64,000 nucleotides of DNA from Idiomarina sp. MD25a. Its GTDB lineage: Bacteria; Pseudomonadota; Gammaproteobacteria; Enterobacterales; Alteromonadaceae. The stretch is from NCBI RefSeq assembly GCF_001870515.1, contig NZ_MDGT01000002.1:248066-312065 (forward strand). The letters run 5' to 3'. The translations under genes were made by a program, and so were the position numbers. Every line of letters starts with the position of its first letter. Position 1 is the stretch's first letter. Positions 6,814 to 15,865 of the stretch are shown one piece after another. Below the pieces are notes generated by a model, which saw nothing but the letters and a program-made list of their open reading frames with translations, was not told where the DNA came from and made no database searches.

Positions 6814-9357
6814 ATGATGAAAAAAACTTACCTCGTTTATTGTGTCGCTGCTGCACTTAGCAGCAGTTGTGCAGTTGCACAAAGTCAGCAGACGGAATCC
6901 ACTACATCAAAACAGCAAGCACACGACGCACCCATTGAAGAAGTACTCACGGTTGGCTACCGCGAGTCCGTTAAAAAGGCTGTTCAGCAACAACGTGATG
7001 CAGGCGGTATCATCAACGTTCTAAAAAAGGATGATATGGGCAAATTGCAAGACGACAGCGTCAGTGACGCACTGCAGCGTATGCCGGGTTTGTCGGTAGA
7101 GCGCGACCAAGGTGAAGGGCGGTTTATCCGTATTCGTGGTTTGGCGCCGGATCTGAACTCTGTATCATACAATGGCACGTCATTGGCGGCACCCGAAGCG
7201 GGCCGTCGCGCCGTTGCACTGGATGTGATCCCATCCGACTTGCTTGAATCGGTGATTGTAAGCAAAACGCTGACGCCGGATATTCCTGCAGGTAGCTTAG
7301 GTGGAAATATTGAACTAAAGAGTATGACGGCGTTTGATCGCGAGGGTGCTTTTTACTCTCTTTCATCGGAGCTGGGCTATAACGCACAGGCGAGTGAGAC
7401 CAATTCGAAGTTGTCGGCCGTAGCCAGTAATACCTTTGACATCGGCGACAAAGAAGACAGCTTGGGTATCGCTATCGCAGGTAGCTATCAAGATCGTTCA
7501 TTTACCACGGATAACGTTGAAACAGGTGGTAATTGGGATTTTGATGAGCCGGGTTTAGAAGAGTTCGAACAACGTGCTTATCAAGTGACACGTGAGCGAA
7601 CGGGCTTGGCATTAAACCTTGACTACCGACCAAGTGATACGTCGCAATATTACCTACGCTCGCTTTACAGCAAGTTTGCAGACACTGAAATTCGCCAAGG
7701 TATTATCACTGAGTTTGAAGATCCGCTCGCTCAGAATACTTCAGGCGCTGGTGAAATCACCCGTGAGCTCAAAGATCGTAAAGAGACTCAGGAAATACAG
7801 GCCTACATGATAGGTACTGAGCAAACGTGGCAAGATTGGCAACTGACTATCGAACTGGGTACCAGTGAAGCGAGTGAATCGCAGCCGTTTGCGATTGGTG
7901 GTGCCCAGTTTGTGCAATCATTTGATGATGGGTTGGGCTATCGAGGTGTTGAACAACTACAACTACTTGCCCCTGATAGTGCTTATCAAGCTGACGAATA
8001 TAGCATTGATGAAGTTGAAGTGAGTGATGCGTATACCGAAGAGAACGCAGATAGCCTAAAAGTTGACTTAGCATACGAATGGCTACAACCGAGTTACCAA
8101 GTCACGTTCAAAGGCGGTATACGTCTCAGTCAGCGCGAGAAAACCGCACGTGAGGATATCTTCATTGTTGAGGACTTTGCTGACTTAGGTGTCTCGTCAC
8201 TTACGCTTGCAGACTATGCAACCCGCAACGTTGACTATGGCTTTGATCGGTTTGGCCCAGGTATCTCCGCGGATGCACTGTGGGGTACATTAAATACGTT
8301 AGTGTTGACTGACTTCCGTGATGAGGTGGAGTCACGTATTGCGCAATATCGGATCGATGAAGATATTAATGCCGCGTATTTTATGGCTGATGTGAATTCG
8401 GGCCCATGGCAAGTCATCGCCGGTGCACGCTACGAGCATGAGCAGCGTGATGCGCGCGGAACCCGTTACAATGATGAGTTGAGTGAGTTCTCGCCAGAGT
8501 ATGCCGAATTCAGCGATGCCCAGTGGCTACCGAGCATAATTGGCCGCTATGAGCTGAGCGACTCAACAATTGTGCGCATGGCTTATAGCACCGGGTTGGT
8601 GCGGCCGAGCTTTGAACAAATCCGTCCGAGCTATTTTGTTGAAAATGACGACGGTGATATTAAAGCTGAATTTGGTAATCCTGCATTAGAACCCTTGACG
8701 TCGCGCAACCTCGATCTGGGTATAGAACACTACGATGAAACCTTAGGGGTTATCTCTGCCACAGCCTTTTATAAATCGATTAACAATTTTGTTTATGAGG
8801 CGGATATTGCGGGTCGCCCCGGCTATGAATCATTTGACGAGGCGGTGACTTACATTAATGGTGATGACGCTTACGTCGCTGGCTTAGAGTTTAACTTAGT
8901 GCATCAGTTTAGCGGCTTTAATAACTGGTTAGATAACTTCCTGATTAATACCAACCTGACTTTTACTGATTCTGAAGCAACGGTTGATTGGCTGGATGAT
9001 GGCGAACTTATGGAGCGTGATATTCCGTTGCCGAGTCAGTCGGATACTACGGCCAATATTGCTATCGGTTATGAAACACAACAGCTGAGTCTGCGGTTGG
9101 CGGCGAACTATAAATCTAAGTACCTCGCAGAACTGGGCGATGTTGAAGATAGCCGCTATGACATTTACGAAGACGACAATCTCACTTTGGACTTCTCGAG
9201 CAAATGGCTGATCAGTGACCAGATCAGTATTAATTTTGCCGTCAACAATATCACTGACGAAGCGTACTTTGTTTATACCGGCGACAAGCGCTACAACGCG
9301 CAGTATGAATCTTATGGTCGCAGTTACACCTTGGGTGTGCAGTGGGTCAATTGGTAA
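6814..9357 (+). CDS. TonB-dependent outer-membrane receptor paired with phytase
   Basis: An 847-residue outer-membrane receptor. A signal peptide occupies residues 1-23, followed by a TonB-box-like EEVLTVGY near residue 45. The plug domain follows (DALQRMPGLSVERDQGEGRF, IRIRGLAPDLNSVSYNG, GSLGGNIELKS), then a 22-strand-type barrel ending in an aromatic residue (LGVQWVNW). The plug wording matches the TonB-Xanth-Caul-type receptors that import sugars and other organic ligands. The stop is 24 bp before the phytase gene, so the pair is an operon. Inference: it takes up phytate, lower inositol phosphates, or a product released by the phytase. An upstream GTG at 6784 is possible, but the ATG-ATG at 6814 begins the signal peptide. 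Confidence 0.88.
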   Translation: MMKKTYLVYCVAAALSSSCAVAQSQQTESTTSKQQAHDAPIEEVLTVGYRESVKKAVQQQRDAGGIINVLKKDDMGKLQDDSVSDALQRMPGLSVERDQGEGRFIRIRGLAPDLNSVSYNGTSLAAPEAGRRAVALDVIPSDLLESVIVSKTLTPDIPAGSLGGNIELKSMTAFDREGAFYSLSSELGYNAQASETNSKLSAVASNTFDIGDKEDSLGIAIAGSYQDRSFTTDNVETGGNWDFDEPGLEEFEQRAYQVTRERTGLALNLDYRPSDTSQYYLRSLYSKFADTEIRQGIITEFEDPLAQNTSGAGEITRELKDRKETQEIQAYMIGTEQTWQDWQLTIELGTSEASESQPFAIGGAQFVQSFDDGLGYRGVEQLQLLAPDSAYQADEYSIDEVEVSDAYTEENADSLKVDLAYEWLQPSYQVTFKGGIRLSQREKTAREDIFIVEDFADLGVSSLTLADYATRNVDYGFDRFGPGISADALWGTLNTLVLTDFRDEVESRIAQYRIDEDINAAYFMADVNSGPWQVIAGARYEHEQRDARGTRYNDELSEFSPEYAEFSDAQWLPSIIGRYELSDSTIVRMAYSTGLVRPSFEQIRPSYFVENDDGDIKAEFGNPALEPLTSRNLDLGIEHYDETLGVISATAFYKSINNFVYEADIAGRPGYESFDEAVTYINGDDAYVAGLEFNLVHQFSGFNNWLDNFLINTNLTFTDSEATVDWLDDGELMERDIPLPSQSDTTANIAIGYETQQLSLRLAANYKSKYLAELGDVEDSRYDIYEDDNLTLDFSSKWLISDQISINFAVNNITDEAYFVYTGDKRYNAQYESYGRSYTLGVQWVNW

Positions 9358-9381
9358 GCAACGAGATGAGAGAGATTAAAA

Positions 9382-11175
9382 ATGAATTTATTTAAAGTAG
9401 CAGTACTCAGTGCATCCATGTTATTGGCTTTTCACACTGCCAGCGCAAAAGCTGATGAACGACACCGTGAGATTTTGCCCGACAATTCAGTTTTGAAAGT
9501 GACCAGTGAGGGCATTACTCGCGGCGAGCAACAACTGATTGCAGGCGATTTTTATCATCTGAAACATTATGCGCTAGGTGAGCGTGAGTCGATATTGGCA
9601 GCGATGGAAGGCAATACCCAAGAGCTGTTTGTATGGCGTTATCATCAGGGGCGCCTATTGCCTTTGTATAAAGGTGAGATCGAAACGCGTGTGGTCGAAG
9701 ATTTGTGCTTTTATGACAGCGCCGAGAACAGTCAGTTATCGCTGTTCTTGATTGGTGGCCGCGGTGGCGCTGAACAACGCTTGCTAAGACAAGACGAAAC
9801 CTACTTGAAAGAGCCGGTTACGATTCGTGATTTAAATGTGCCTTACGATTCAACTGCCTGTGCGGTCGACTCGCAGCGTGAAACGCTTTACGTGGCAGAG
9901 TCTGATCAGGCAATTTGGGCTTATAACGCTGAACCCGAAGCAGAGGAGAAACGTCATCTAAAGGCGGTGCGCGCACCTTATGGCCAGATTCAAGGTGAGA
10001 TAAAAGCGCTTAAAGTCTTACAAGATGGCCGCTTACTGGCGTTAGAAGAAACGCCTGCGCGCTTACTTAAGATTTCGACTCAAGACGATACGCTGGGCGA
10101 AACCGAGGCAGAGCTCGTTTCTACCACGCTCGAGTACCACGATATTTCGCTGTTGCCCGGTGACCGAGTGTTGTTAACACGGGAATCAGGCACTGATGCG
10201 ATCGAGGTTGAGGTAGCGCAAGGTGATGCCAAACGGCATGCCCCAATGAAACCCATTGCGCAAGTGGCAGCAACACTTGAAACCGAACCTTCACCGCGTC
10301 GCGGCGACGCCATTGATGACCCAGCCATTTGGGTATCACCCTCTGCAGCTGAGGAAAGTCTCATCTTAGCAACCGATAAACGGACTGGACTCTACGTTTA
10401 TTCAATGAACGGTGAAATAGTGCAGCACTTAGCTGTCGGCCGTTTGAATAATGTGGATGTCAGAGGCAACGTGGCGGTCGCCTCGTTGCGTGACAACAAT
10501 AGTCTTCAGTTCTTCGATATTAGTCAAGCTGGCGAAGTCAGCGTGGCGCAACAGGTGAGTACTGATCTGGACGAAATATACGGCCTGTGCATGGGTTATC
10601 AAGAGCGCACCGATAGACTGTCAGTTTATGTGAATGGCAAGTCAGGTCGAATTTTACAGTTTTGGGTCAAAGGTGCAGATAGCGTGGAGCAGGTTCGCGA
10701 GATGTCTGTTCCCTCGCAACCTGAGGGGTGTGTAGTAGACGATAAAACGCAACGGCTGTTTGTGGGGGAAGAAGATGTCGGCATCTGGCTGTTTGATGCG
10801 GCCGTTAATAGCGCTGAACAGGGCGAGTTAATAATCAAGGCGGCTGATATCCCCGAAATTGTGCCTGACATCGAAGGCTTGGCGCTCGCGCAATACGATG
10901 ACGAGATGCTGCTGTTTGTGTCGAGTCAGGGCAGTGATAGCTATGTGGTTTTCGATGCTGAAGCACCTTACGCGTTGCGTCATCACTTCCGAATTCGAAC
11001 GAATGTTGATTTAGAAATCGACGGCGCGTCTGAAACGGATGGACTTGAAGTCACTACAAGGTCTCTTGGGAAAGGGTTTGAACGGGGCGCGTTCGTTGTT
11101 CAAGATGGGCGTAATCGGATGCCAGAAGCGGGACAAAATTTAAAGTTAGTCCCACTGCAGGCCATACTCGATTAG
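9382..11175 (+). CDS. 3-phytase, dual beta-propeller domain
   Basis: A 597-residue secreted phytase with a signal peptide (cleavage about residue 24). The C-terminal ~300 residues are a full beta-propeller phytase: GDAIDDPAIWVSP near residue 307 is the family entry motif, GRLNNVDVRGNVAVAS the calcium/phosphate site strand, and PEGCVVDD and DIEGLAL occur later. The N-terminal ~270 residues repeat the propeller pattern in a shorter, divergent form (CAVDSQRETLYVAESDQAIW). This is the dual-domain architecture known from marine bacteria, where the incomplete first domain aids hydrolysis of intermediates. It should release phosphate from phytate in the periplasm or outside the cell. It converges on the EAL gene with a 4-bp overlap. 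Confidence 0.88.
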   Translation: MNLFKVAVLSASMLLAFHTASAKADERHREILPDNSVLKVTSEGITRGEQQLIAGDFYHLKHYALGERESILAAMEGNTQELFVWRYHQGRLLPLYKGEIETRVVEDLCFYDSAENSQLSLFLIGGRGGAEQRLLRQDETYLKEPVTIRDLNVPYDSTACAVDSQRETLYVAESDQAIWAYNAEPEAEEKRHLKAVRAPYGQIQGEIKALKVLQDGRLLALEETPARLLKISTQDDTLGETEAELVSTTLEYHDISLLPGDRVLLTRESGTDAIEVEVAQGDAKRHAPMKPIAQVAATLETEPSPRRGDAIDDPAIWVSPSAAEESLILATDKRTGLYVYSMNGEIVQHLAVGRLNNVDVRGNVAVASLRDNNSLQFFDISQAGEVSVAQQVSTDLDEIYGLCMGYQERTDRLSVYVNGKSGRILQFWVKGADSVEQVREMSVPSQPEGCVVDDKTQRLFVGEEDVGIWLFDAAVNSAEQGELIIKAADIPEIVPDIEGLALAQYDDEMLLFVSSQGSDSYVVFDAEAPYALRHHFRIRTNVDLEIDGASETDGLEVTTRSLGKGFERGAFVVQDGRNRMPEAGQNLKLVPLQAILD

Positions 11176-13043
11176 TTGTGATGTTGTGATACTTGTGCGA
11201 TAGCCTGCTCCGCCGGCATTGGGCGAGCAAGTAAAAAGCCTTGAATCGCCATATCGCCGATACTGTTGAGGAAATTGAGCTCTTCGATTTCCTCAACGCC
11301 TTCTGCGACGACGGACAGTTTTAGCTGGGTCGCTAATTCATAGACTGTTTTAATAATCGCTGCTTTTTGCTCATTTTCATGTAATTTAGCGACAAAACTC
11401 CGATCAATTTTGAGTGTGTCGATGGATAAACTGCGTAAATAGCTCAATGATGAGTACCCAGTACCAAAGTCATCCAAGGCAATTCTTACACCATTTTGGC
11501 GGAGTTTATCGAGTTGTAGGGCTGCACTTTTAAAACTCTCGACCAGCGTTGATTCGGTTACTTCGAGTTTTAATCGTTGGGGGTCGACACCGGCGCCCTC
11601 AAGTTTAGCCAATACATTATCGGCGAAGTAGGAGTCTTCGAGCTGTATTGCCGATACGTTGACGGCGATATAGAACGGGTGATCGTGCAGTGCGTTATGC
11701 TGCCATGTTTGAATGGTCTCGATGGTACGATCTAAGATTGCATATCCCAGTTCTCGCATCAGCCCAGAGTCTTCAGCGATGGGAATAAATTCCCCTGGCG
11801 ATACAATGCCGAGCTCGGGGTGCCGGAACCGCGCGAGTGCTTCAAAGCCGATAAGCTGTTTGGTTTTTCCGGCATAAATCGCTTGATAATCCGGTGCGAG
11901 TGCATTCTGCATTAAGCTGCGGCGCAGCTCCTGCTCGACTCGAATACGACGACTGTCCTGTGTGATATGGGCCTCGGTGAAAATGCATGTTTGCCCTAAC
12001 TGACGCGCGCGGCGCAATGCCGACCACGCATAGTTGATAAGCTGTTGCGACTGCTCGACTTTCAGCATTGAGGACACGACCGCACCGACGGCCACTTCAA
12101 AGCGCGTGTCGTCTTTAAACGTGTTGTGAGTATTGGCACAGTTGTCACGTATTTGCTGGCATACGTCCTCAATGGTTAATCCGCTATGGGTCAACTCTGA
12201 CTCAAAGCCAATGACAGCAAAGGTTATGGCGCTGAGCTTACTCGCTACCAGGTGTATACCATCGACATGGTTCAGTCGTTCTTGAATCACAGGATACAAA
12301 AGAGCATTACTGGCATGCTCGCTTGCATTGAGGATCGCGTCGATATTTTCAACCGTTACATAAATCAAAAACAGTGGTTGTTGCTCATCAAGCGCATCCT
12401 CGACACGTTCACGTAAGTAGCGCTCATTGGGCATGCCAGACTCTTGGTCAAAGATACGCATAGCGGATATATCTGTCTGTGTTCCGGCGACGATTGAACA
12501 TTGCTGTTCATTATCTTTCTGACAAACGCCGCGGCACAGCATCCACCGATATCCGTGGCGCGTGGTTTTGACGCGATATTCGACATTGAGATGTTCAGAT
12601 TCGCCTTTGCGTAAGCCACGAATAGCATTGCTGAAGCGCTCGCGATCCGCAGGATGAATTTGTTGATACCAAAACTCAGGCGATTGGGTATTAGCGTCGT
12701 GGGGGAGTTCAAGCATTGAGTACCAACGACCTGATAGTGTCAGTTCATCGCTTGCAATGTCCCAAATCCACACACCATCATTTGAGCCCGCTAAAATAAG
12801 ATCAAGTAACGAAGTACGTTCTTTCACTTTGTCTTCGAGTTGCTCATTAAGTGACTGCATATCAGTCAGTGAGCGGCGTACGTTCTCCAATAGAAAGTTG
12901 ACGAGTAACGCAAGTTTTTGACCTTCAGTATCTTGTGTATCAACGCTTACGTGAATATCGAAGTTGTTATCGATGGTGTCGCATAACTGGTCCGCTATTT
13001 GAGTAATAACTTGGCGTAACGATGGATGATGAGTATCAGCCAT
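11172..13043 (-). CDS. PAS-GGDEF-EAL protein, probable c-di-GMP phosphodiesterase partnered with H-NOX
   Basis: A 623-residue cytoplasmic protein. After an N-terminal ~75-residue helical region comes a PAS domain (about 78-195, GSNDGVWIWDIASDELTLSG). A degenerate GGDEF follows (about 200-355; the signature position reads SAITF). The EAL domain runs from about 370 to 615 with its catalytic set intact: FEALARFRHP, NVSAIQLED, LEVTEST, ALDDFGTGYSSL, LKIDRSFV and AEGVEE. It should therefore hydrolyse c-di-GMP and not make it. Its start overlaps the H-NOX gene by 8 bp. In Shewanella and Legionella, NO-bound H-NOX tunes such partners, which is the likely job here. Confidence 0.88.
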   Translation of the reverse strand: MADTHHPSLRQVITQIADQLCDTIDNNFDIHVSVDTQDTEGQKLALLVNFLLENVRRSLTDMQSLNEQLEDKVKERTSLLDLILAGSNDGVWIWDIASDELTLSGRWYSMLELPHDANTQSPEFWYQQIHPADRERFSNAIRGLRKGESEHLNVEYRVKTTRHGYRWMLCRGVCQKDNEQQCSIVAGTQTDISAMRIFDQESGMPNERYLRERVEDALDEQQPLFLIYVTVENIDAILNASEHASNALLYPVIQERLNHVDGIHLVASKLSAITFAVIGFESELTHSGLTIEDVCQQIRDNCANTHNTFKDDTRFEVAVGAVVSSMLKVEQSQQLINYAWSALRRARQLGQTCIFTEAHITQDSRRIRVEQELRRSLMQNALAPDYQAIYAGKTKQLIGFEALARFRHPELGIVSPGEFIPIAEDSGLMRELGYAILDRTIETIQTWQHNALHDHPFYIAVNVSAIQLEDSYFADNVLAKLEGAGVDPQRLKLEVTESTLVESFKSAALQLDKLRQNGVRIALDDFGTGYSSLSYLRSLSIDTLKIDRSFVAKLHENEQKAAIIKTVYELATQLKLSVVAEGVEEIEELNFLNSIGDMAIQGFLLARPMPAEQAIAQVSQHHN

Positions 13044-13617
13044 GAACCACCTCCTGACGTTTATTCGGCCAGGTTATTATGAACTCACAATGCACTGCGC
13101 CCTTATGCATGCAACAGGGCTCGTCGAATTCAATCTCATCGCCATACAGCGAGGCGACTTCAAATGCCAGGGCTTGATATAGACGACAGAGACCATTAGG
13201 CGATCGGTAAATCACTCTGACTTTACCGGGCTCGATTGGGGAGGCAGAAAATTTGTCATTAACATGTTGTCGTTCTTCTTGCTGCTTTAACCCCGAAGCC
13301 ATAACAGCATGAATGCGTGCTTGTCTGAGTAGGAAACCTTCGGAATCGTCTGCGATTTCGAAAAACCGTGGAAATAAAGCCTGCGCTTTTTTTAGAAAAG
13401 CAGATGCGTAAAGGGTATAGACTTCGTTTTCGGTAAAGCCTGTCTCTTCAACAGACGCGGCAATTAATCGAAGACATTCGTCATCGCTGTAGTTTTTATC
13501 AATACGGTAATTTATTGATGGGTCGACGTGGGCTGTCTTTAAAACACGTTGCTTAAGTTCATCGCCACCTTTTTCTTCGAGTAACTCGAGCAGTACTTGC
13601 TGAATGATACCTATCAT
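13036..13617 (-). CDS. H-NOX (haem-NO/O2-binding) sensor protein
   Basis: A 193-residue H-NOX-family protein. The proximal haem ligand is His103 (QARIHAVMAS), at the expected place for the family. The family C-terminal strand set is present: VIYRSPNGLCRLYQAL, a Cys-Met-His motif (CCMHKGAVHCEF at 168-179), and the length is typical. The normally invariant YxSxR propionate clamp reads Y137-x-S139-x-N141, so the arginine is replaced. It overlaps the following PAS-GGDEF-EAL gene, the classical H-NOX/c-di-GMP arrangement. Inference: it relays nitric oxide to c-di-GMP breakdown. The Arg-to-Asn change may alter haem affinity. Confidence 0.85.
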   Translation of the reverse strand: MIGIIQQVLLELLEEKGGDELKQRVLKTAHVDPSINYRIDKNYSDDECLRLIAASVEETGFTENEVYTLYASAFLKKAQALFPRFFEIADDSEGFLLRQARIHAVMASGLKQQEERQHVNDKFSASPIEPGKVRVIYRSPNGLCRLYQALAFEVASLYGDEIEFDEPCCMHKGAVHCEFIITWPNKRQEVVHG

Positions 13618-13625
13618 ATTTATCC

Positions 13626-14042
13626 CTAAACGCTGGTGGCCACTACGGCATAACGAGCCACTTTTCCCACAGACACTAACAGCAAAAATAAACTAAAATT
13701 AACCCTAGATAAACCGGCAAAAAGCGTTAATGGATCACCAATAATCGGTAACCAGGAAAAAAGTAAGGTCCAACGCCCGAATTTCAGAAAGATCGCTTCA
13801 GCCCTTATCAGATTTGCTTTATAGACTTTTAAGCGAGTCTGCATAAAGCCTCGGTGGAGTAGGTAACCGATCACGTAATTGACAACTGAGCCCAGGACAT
13901 TCCCGATCGAAGCAACGGCAACCGTCGTCACCACTGGCCAACCGTTTTTGATTAACCCAATAAGCACTAACTCGGACCCCATTGGAAATAAGGTAGCGGC
14001 TATGAGGGAAGAGAAAAATAGAGATACGTAGCCTGCGAGCAT
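13626..14042 (-). CDS. yqaA: YqaA-family (VTT/SNARE-associated) inner-membrane protein
   Basis: A 138-residue membrane protein of the YqaA branch of the DedA/VTT fold. The N-terminal segment LFPMGSELVLIGLIKNGW carries the family acidic residue, and a glycine-rich SIGNVLGSVVNYVIGY helix follows. The downstream half contains WLPIIGDPLTLFAGL. VTT proteins are thought to flip or transport lipid carriers across the inner membrane. It is 8 bp upstream of the H-NOX gene, so it leads this operon. No functional link to nitric oxide is known. Confidence 0.83.
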   Translation of the reverse strand: MLAGYVSLFFSSLIAATLFPMGSELVLIGLIKNGWPVVTTVAVASIGNVLGSVVNYVIGYLLHRGFMQTRLKVYKANLIRAEAIFLKFGRWTLLFSWLPIIGDPLTLFAGLSRVNFSLFLLLVSVGKVARYAVVATSV

Positions 14043-14148
14043 TAGAGCGCACTTTGGAACTAAAAATTAATGCTACTGATTTTACTTGTAAACTGGTGCA
14101 ATTGATATTATATATAAAAACATAATGTAATTTTTTAGAGGTATTACC

Positions 14149-14358
14149 ATGAGTGTTGAAAAAGCGGTTACGGCATTTGCTGGCATCATGATTCTTTTGT
14201 CTGTGGCACTAACGGTATGGGTCCATCCAGGATTCGTGTGGTTGACGGTATTTGTCGGGGCTAATTTATTACAGCAATCGTTTACCGGGTTCTGTCCTGC
14301 CGCGATCTTTTTTAACCGCGTACTAGGATTAAAAACCGAGCGCGAACTGGCAAAATAG
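14149..14358 (+). CDS. DUF2892 (YgaP transmembrane-type) small membrane protein
   Basis: A 69-residue protein with two membrane helices (FAGIMILLSVALTVWV and FVWLTVFVGANLLQQSF) followed by GFCPAAIFFNRVLG, the family signature including the conserved Cys-Pro. In YgaP this domain anchors a rhodanese. Here it stands alone. A GAGGT site precedes the ATG. It is divergent from yqaA. Confidence 0.82.
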   Translation: MSVEKAVTAFAGIMILLSVALTVWVHPGFVWLTVFVGANLLQQSFTGFCPAAIFFNRVLGLKTERELAK

Positions 14359-14372
14359 AATCGTAAGGGTGT

Positions 14373-14603
14373 TTAATAGCCACCCTCGATAAGCCATTTT
14401 TCTGAGGTGCGCAGCTCTATCGAGATTTGCGTTAGTAGTTTGCGCGAAGGCGGGCGGCTGCCGGACTCAATTTGGGTATATTCAGGTTCGCTTACTCCCA
14501 GATTCTTAGCGAGCTGTGTCAATGGAAGCATCAGCGTCTTGCGGCGTTGTTTAACGCGACGTGCAAAATCTTTAGCGATGAAATTTGACTTAATTGATGA
14601 CAT
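14373..14603 (-). CDS. Small XRE-family helix-turn-helix protein
   Basis: A 76-residue DNA-binding protein. It is almost wholly one Cro/CI-type helix-turn-helix (LTQLAKNLGVSEPEYTQIES) with a short C-terminal tail, and has no sensor domain. It converges with the DUF2892 gene (14 bp between stops). Its target is unknown, possibly itself. Confidence 0.75.
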   Translation of the reverse strand: MSSIKSNFIAKDFARRVKQRRKTLMLPLTQLAKNLGVSEPEYTQIESGSRPPSRKLLTQISIELRTSEKWLIEGGY

Positions 14604-14732
14604 CTTTACCTCTACTGCAATACAACTGAGCTATGGTTACGCGCCTGAGTCCTAAAGGATCAACAGGCGCATTACGATGGCAAAACTATTTGTCAGAGAT
14701 AAGACGCTTTTTTGAAGGTTTAGTTGCGTGTG

Positions 14733-15203
14733 TTACTGGTCTTTTGAGCGTAAAAAGAAAGCGACAATCGCACTGGTAATTAGCCCCAAACCAATGGCTC
14801 CAATAATTGCCTGAAAAATATACGCAGTGAGGGTAAAGTACTCTTGCGCTCGCATATGACTCATCATGCCAGATGTCACGGCGTGATGACGCATATTGTC
14901 AAAGAACTCAGGTGATATAGTGGTATGAAATATGAGTTGCACCAAGGGCGCTAAAATAGCCACCACGAGTGTAAGCTTAACGCCGCTAATAAAACCGGTC
15001 AGCCAAGTCATTTTTTGCTCGGGTAAACTCTGTTTTTTATCGCGTAGCGCGAGAACGTAAATGGCGATAGCGATAATTGCGAAGATATTTGTTAGGAAGA
15101 AATGGTACTCGATATTTTGATGGTGCAAGCCAGTGAGTCGCTCAACCGTCAACCAGAGCAGCATTGCGATACTAAAAATAATACCCCATTTGAGCTCTTT
15201 CAT
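14733..15203 (-). CDS. DUF4199 family membrane protein
   Basis: A 156-residue protein with four membrane segments: near residues 5-22, 38-55, 66-92 and 124-150. The soluble helix between segments 3 and 4 (FDNMRHHAVTSGMM) and the overall length fit the DUF4199 family, which has no assigned function. It is divergent from the DUF6436 gene with little space between. Confidence 0.72.
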   Translation of the reverse strand: MKELKWGIIFSIAMLLWLTVERLTGLHHQNIEYHFFLTNIFAIIAIAIYVLALRDKKQSLPEQKMTWLTGFISGVKLTLVVAILAPLVQLIFHTTISPEFFDNMRHHAVTSGMMSHMRAQEYFTLTAYIFQAIIGAIGLGLITSAIVAFFLRSKDQ

Positions 15204-15322
15204 AACTCAGTCCTTTGTTAATTTTTTGTGAAACACATCAATACTATAAGCCATTAATTGGCTTCGTGATAACTATAAATTATGCCAAAATAGAGTGGCT
15301 TTTTATCGTTGGATCTATCGGT

Positions 15323-15865
15323 TTGAATAAAACACGGATTAAACTTATTGCCATAGCCGTCAGCGCACTGGTGCTGATCATCGCGCTGAGTAGTTATTTG
15401 CTGTATCAGCCGTTAATGTGGTTCGATCAATCTGGGCAGTTGCAGGCACAAGTCGCGCAGGGACAAGTCGGCGAACGCCTCGGTCAGTGGCTTCGTCAGA
15501 AGGGTTATAAAACAGACTCACGCGTTTTTCATGTGAGGGATACCCACTGTATGTGTAATTGGCGAACAGAAGCCCACAAGCAAGTCGTTAAGCGTAAAGT
15601 GAACGACAGTAATGGCACCAATGTCGAACTTTTGCTCAACGAGTTGCCGATGCTTAGGCACTTTTTGCCCGCAACGCCCGCCGTGATTATTTTCGATGCC
15701 AACAGTGAGTTAGTTTACTTAGGACCCTACGCAGACGGTGCGTTTTGTAATACCGAAAGCAGCTTTATTGAACCGCTTATAAAGCGCGTTGGAGCGGCGG
15801 CTGCACCGCTCGACTCTGGTTGGGTGAATACTGTTGCTCGCGGATGTTATTGCCCATCGTCCTGA
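15323..15865 (+). CDS. DUF6436-like membrane-anchored thioredoxin-fold protein
   Basis: About 180 residues from a TTG start. The frame is open back to 15215, but those 36 residues overlap the divergent promoter and look non-coding. A single N-terminal membrane segment (IKLIAIAVSALVLIIALSSYLL) places the rest in the periplasm. The soluble part has a redox-like Cys-Met-Cys (DTHCMCNWRTEAH) at the position of a thioredoxin active site, a cis-Pro-like TPAVIIFDA strand, and a second Cys pair at the very end (GCYCPSS). Likely a periplasmic thiol-redox protein. The tail overlaps the dehydrogenase gene by 19 bp. Confidence 0.68.
   Translation: MNKTRIKLIAIAVSALVLIIALSSYLLYQPLMWFDQSGQLQAQVAQGQVGERLGQWLRQKGYKTDSRVFHVRDTHCMCNWRTEAHKQVVKRKVNDSNGTNVELLLNELPMLRHFLPATPAVIIFDANSELVYLGPYADGAFCNTESSFIEPLIKRVGAAAAPLDSGWVNTVARGCYCPSS

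Noticed and set aside
14641-14670. Inverted repeat GCGCCTG/CAGGCGC upstream of the small XRE gene
   Set aside because: Only 7 bp with a 16-nt loop, no T-run and not placed at a promoter element I can define. Too weak to list as a feature.
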